Positions 62,589 through 64,000 of a stretch of DNA of 64,000 bases are shown here, one piece after another. Source of the DNA: Vulcanimicrobiota bacterium (GTDB lineage Bacteria > Vulcanimicrobiota > Xenobia > Xenobiales > JADMJV01). The stretch is from contig JAEXNA010000081.1 of NCBI GenBank assembly GCA_023447635.1, forward strand, positions 1-64,000. Direction: 5' to 3'. The notes under the pieces were generated by a model. That model searched no databases, was not told the DNA's origin, and saw nothing but the letters and a program-made list of their open reading frames with translations. Within the stretch, counting starts at the first letter, position 1. Every line of letters starts with the position of its first letter. A program made the translations under genes and the position numbers.

Positions 62589-64000
62589 CTAGGCTTTCAC
62601 CCAGCGTTTGCCCATTGCGGTGTTCTCGACCCTGACGCTGAAGGGCAGGCGCGGGACGTGGGTTTCCAGATCCATGGCGAAGCGGCGGGCGTTCCTGGCG
62701 CTGCCGAGCTTCTCGATCACCTCGGCCTCGGTGATGCTGCCGTGCTGGCCGATGTGCGCGAAGATGCCGCTGTACTCGTCTTCGATGTCGGTAGGCGTCT
62801 CGGCCGAGGGCTGGGGGGCGGAATCCAACGGGCGCGGGGCGGCGGCTCCGTAGACTATCTGGTGGGCGTTCGCGCTGGCTCTAGAGTCCGCGACGAGAGA
62901 GTCGATGGCGGCCTCCAACCGCGCCTGGATGTTCCCTCCAACCCTGGAGACCCCGAACGCTCGAGCGGTCTCGCGGGCCAGGTCGGCTTTCGGCAAGGAC
63001 AGATTCTGCTTGAGCACGAGTTCGGCGCAGTTCATTAGCTCGCACAACGGGATGTCGTCGATGGTGCGCTTACTATCGGGCGTTCCGTCCGGGACCCTGA
63101 CCTCACGCCAACCCGCACGGTCGGCCTGGGCGGTCCACAGGACATCTTGCTCGACGACGAGCTCCGAGGCGTTCTTGAGAATCGCGCTGATATGAGCTCG
63201 GGCTTTGGCTGTGAGCTTGATCAGTCCAAAGGTCGAGAGAACCTGGCGGGCGGCGTGGTCGAGGGTGATCGGCTGAAGTTCCGTGACTACGTGCGCCAAG
63301 CGCTGGCGGATGACGGCGACGTGGCGAACGTCGTAGAATTCGGCCCCGGGTAGGGGAGCAAAGTACATCGGCGCGGCCTGGTACGGAACGGTTCCCGGAA
63401 GAACGCCCGGGGTGATCTCTTGGGAAGAGAACTGAGCGAGAGGGCTCTCTTCCTCGATCGACTCGAACTCGTTGGCTATGGCGACCGGCTGGTTCGTCGT
63501 GGCCGGTCGAGCGGCTCCTGATGCGGCCGACGCGGCTTCGGCCTCCTGAAGCAGTTTGTGCAGACGAGCCGTCTCTTTCTGCGGGTCGTGCCACCAGTCG
63601 GTGGACCAGACTCTGAGAATGTTCCAGCCAAGCTGTCGTAGCACCGTCTCTCTGAGCCGATCGCGGTCGCGAGCGCACTTCGAGCTATGGTAGGTCGCTC
63701 CGTCGCACTCGACCCCGGCCAGGAAGGTTCCCGGATGAGTCTTGCTCTCGACCCCCAGATCTACCCGGTAGCCCAGGCTGCCGACCTGAGGGTGCAGGGT
63801 CCAACCCAACTTTTCGAGCGCGGCGGCGACCTGTTCTTCGAACGGAGACTCCATCTTTGCTTTGGCTTGCACAACCCCGGTGCTCATCAAAGCCATAGGC
63901 CCGCGGCGAGCATAGTCCAGGAATTCGCGGAGGTGTCGGGTGCCGAGGGCGCGAGACTTGTTCAGGTCGATTTGCTCGGGTCGTAGGGTCGAGTAAACTT
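62589..64000 (-). CDS. Large helicase-nuclease, C-terminal part (5' partial)
   Basis: The frame runs in from the right edge: LRPEQIDLNKSRALGTRHLREFLDY is the end of the superfamily I helicase region seen in DUF4011/DUF3320-type proteins. Next is an MTES_1575-type PD-(D/E)XK nuclease domain (SPFEEQVAAALEKLGW; GYRVDLGV; GVECDGATYH; RVWSTDWWHDP), then a DUF3320-like region and a C-terminal helical domain ending GKRWVKA. About 470 residues are visible of a protein that is usually well over 1000. Such single-gene helicase-nucleases occur in defence islands. Start and N-terminal domains lie outside the window. Confidence 0.84.
   Translation of the reverse strand, partial: VYSTLRPEQIDLNKSRALGTRHLREFLDYARRGPMALMSTGVVQAKAKMESPFEEQVAAALEKLGWTLHPQVGSLGYRVDLGVESKTHPGTFLAGVECDGATYHSSKCARDRDRLRETVLRQLGWNILRVWSTDWWHDPQKETARLHKLLQEAEAASAASGAARPATTNQPVAIANEFESIEEESPLAQFSSQEITPGVLPGTVPYQAAPMYFAPLPGAEFYDVRHVAVIRQRLAHVVTELQPITLDHAARQVLSTFGLIKLTAKARAHISAILKNASELVVEQDVLWTAQADRAGWREVRVPDGTPDSKRTIDDIPLCELMNCAELVLKQNLSLPKADLARETARAFGVSRVGGNIQARLEAAIDSLVADSRASANAHQIVYGAAAPRPLDSAPQPSAETPTDIEDEYSGIFAHIGQHGSITEAEVIEKLGSARNARRFAMDLETHVPRLPFSVRVENTAMGKRWVKA

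Overview
This is a GC-rich bacterial chromosome segment with dense gene packing and frequent 4-base ATGA/GTGA overlaps. The taxon cannot be fixed from the sequence. Hanks-type kinases, FHA proteins, an FtsW/transpeptidase pair, lipoprotein and prepilin signals, and a B12-type diol dehydratase reactivase indicate a bacterium with peptidoglycan and a prepilin/lipoprotein export machinery. No rRNA, tRNA, intact insertion sequence or CRISPR array was seen.

Region 1 (1-18.6 kb) reads as ordinary housekeeping and accessory chromosome. It holds the end of a diol-dehydratase reactivase operon (large subunit, small subunit, GlcG/PduO-C-like protein). Next come a zinc-motif/Nudix fusion, a zinc-ribbon protein, and a cell-wall module of an FHA-like membrane protein, an FtsW/RodA-type protein and a class B penicillin-binding protein. 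The rest is hypothetical proteins, two DUF3592 membrane proteins, two GNAT acetyltransferases and a HEAT-like protein. Small oddities are an orphan Phd-like antitoxin with no normal start codon, a decayed partial copy of a glycine-rich-tailed gene, and a long inverted repeat.

Region 2 (18.6-42 kb) is a defence and DNA-processing island. It has a nucleotidyltransferase, a very large pRiA4b-ORF3-like protein, and a type I-G (formerly I-U) CRISPR effector set (csx17, csb1, csb2) with no cas3, cas1, cas2, cas4 or array nearby. It continues with a SEC-C protein, secreted proteins, a trypsin-like protease with TPRs, an Mrr-type restriction endonuclease, an SbcD/YhaO nuclease with an SbcC/YhaN ATPase, and the start of a BREX operon resembling type 6 (brxE-brxA-brxB-brxC).

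Region 3 (42-53 kb) splits the BREX operon. After brxC lie the stump of an AAA ATPase gene and the first codons of a DUF4276-like gene. Then follows a signalling/prepilin cluster: an FHA protein, a degenerate kinase-like protein, GspF/PilC, a membrane Ser/Thr kinase, two prepilin-like proteins and a PilX-like protein. A beta-helix lipoprotein and about 3 kb of gene debris come next. The debris contains a second, decayed copy of the brxC 3' end, so about 10 kb is bracketed by direct copies of brxC sequence. An Rpn-family nuclease abuts the second copy.

Region 4 (53-64 kb) resumes BREX with a full-length pglX, but pglZ, brxD and brxHI do not follow. Instead there is an MqsR/MqsA-like toxin-antitoxin candidate with a palindrome at its start, small hypothetical genes, a DUF3037 plus HipA-like kinase pair, an unknown 382-residue protein, and the C-terminal part of a large helicase-nuclease (MTES_1575/DUF3320 type) running off the right edge. 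The whole right half is best read as a defence island rebuilt by insertion and partial duplication.
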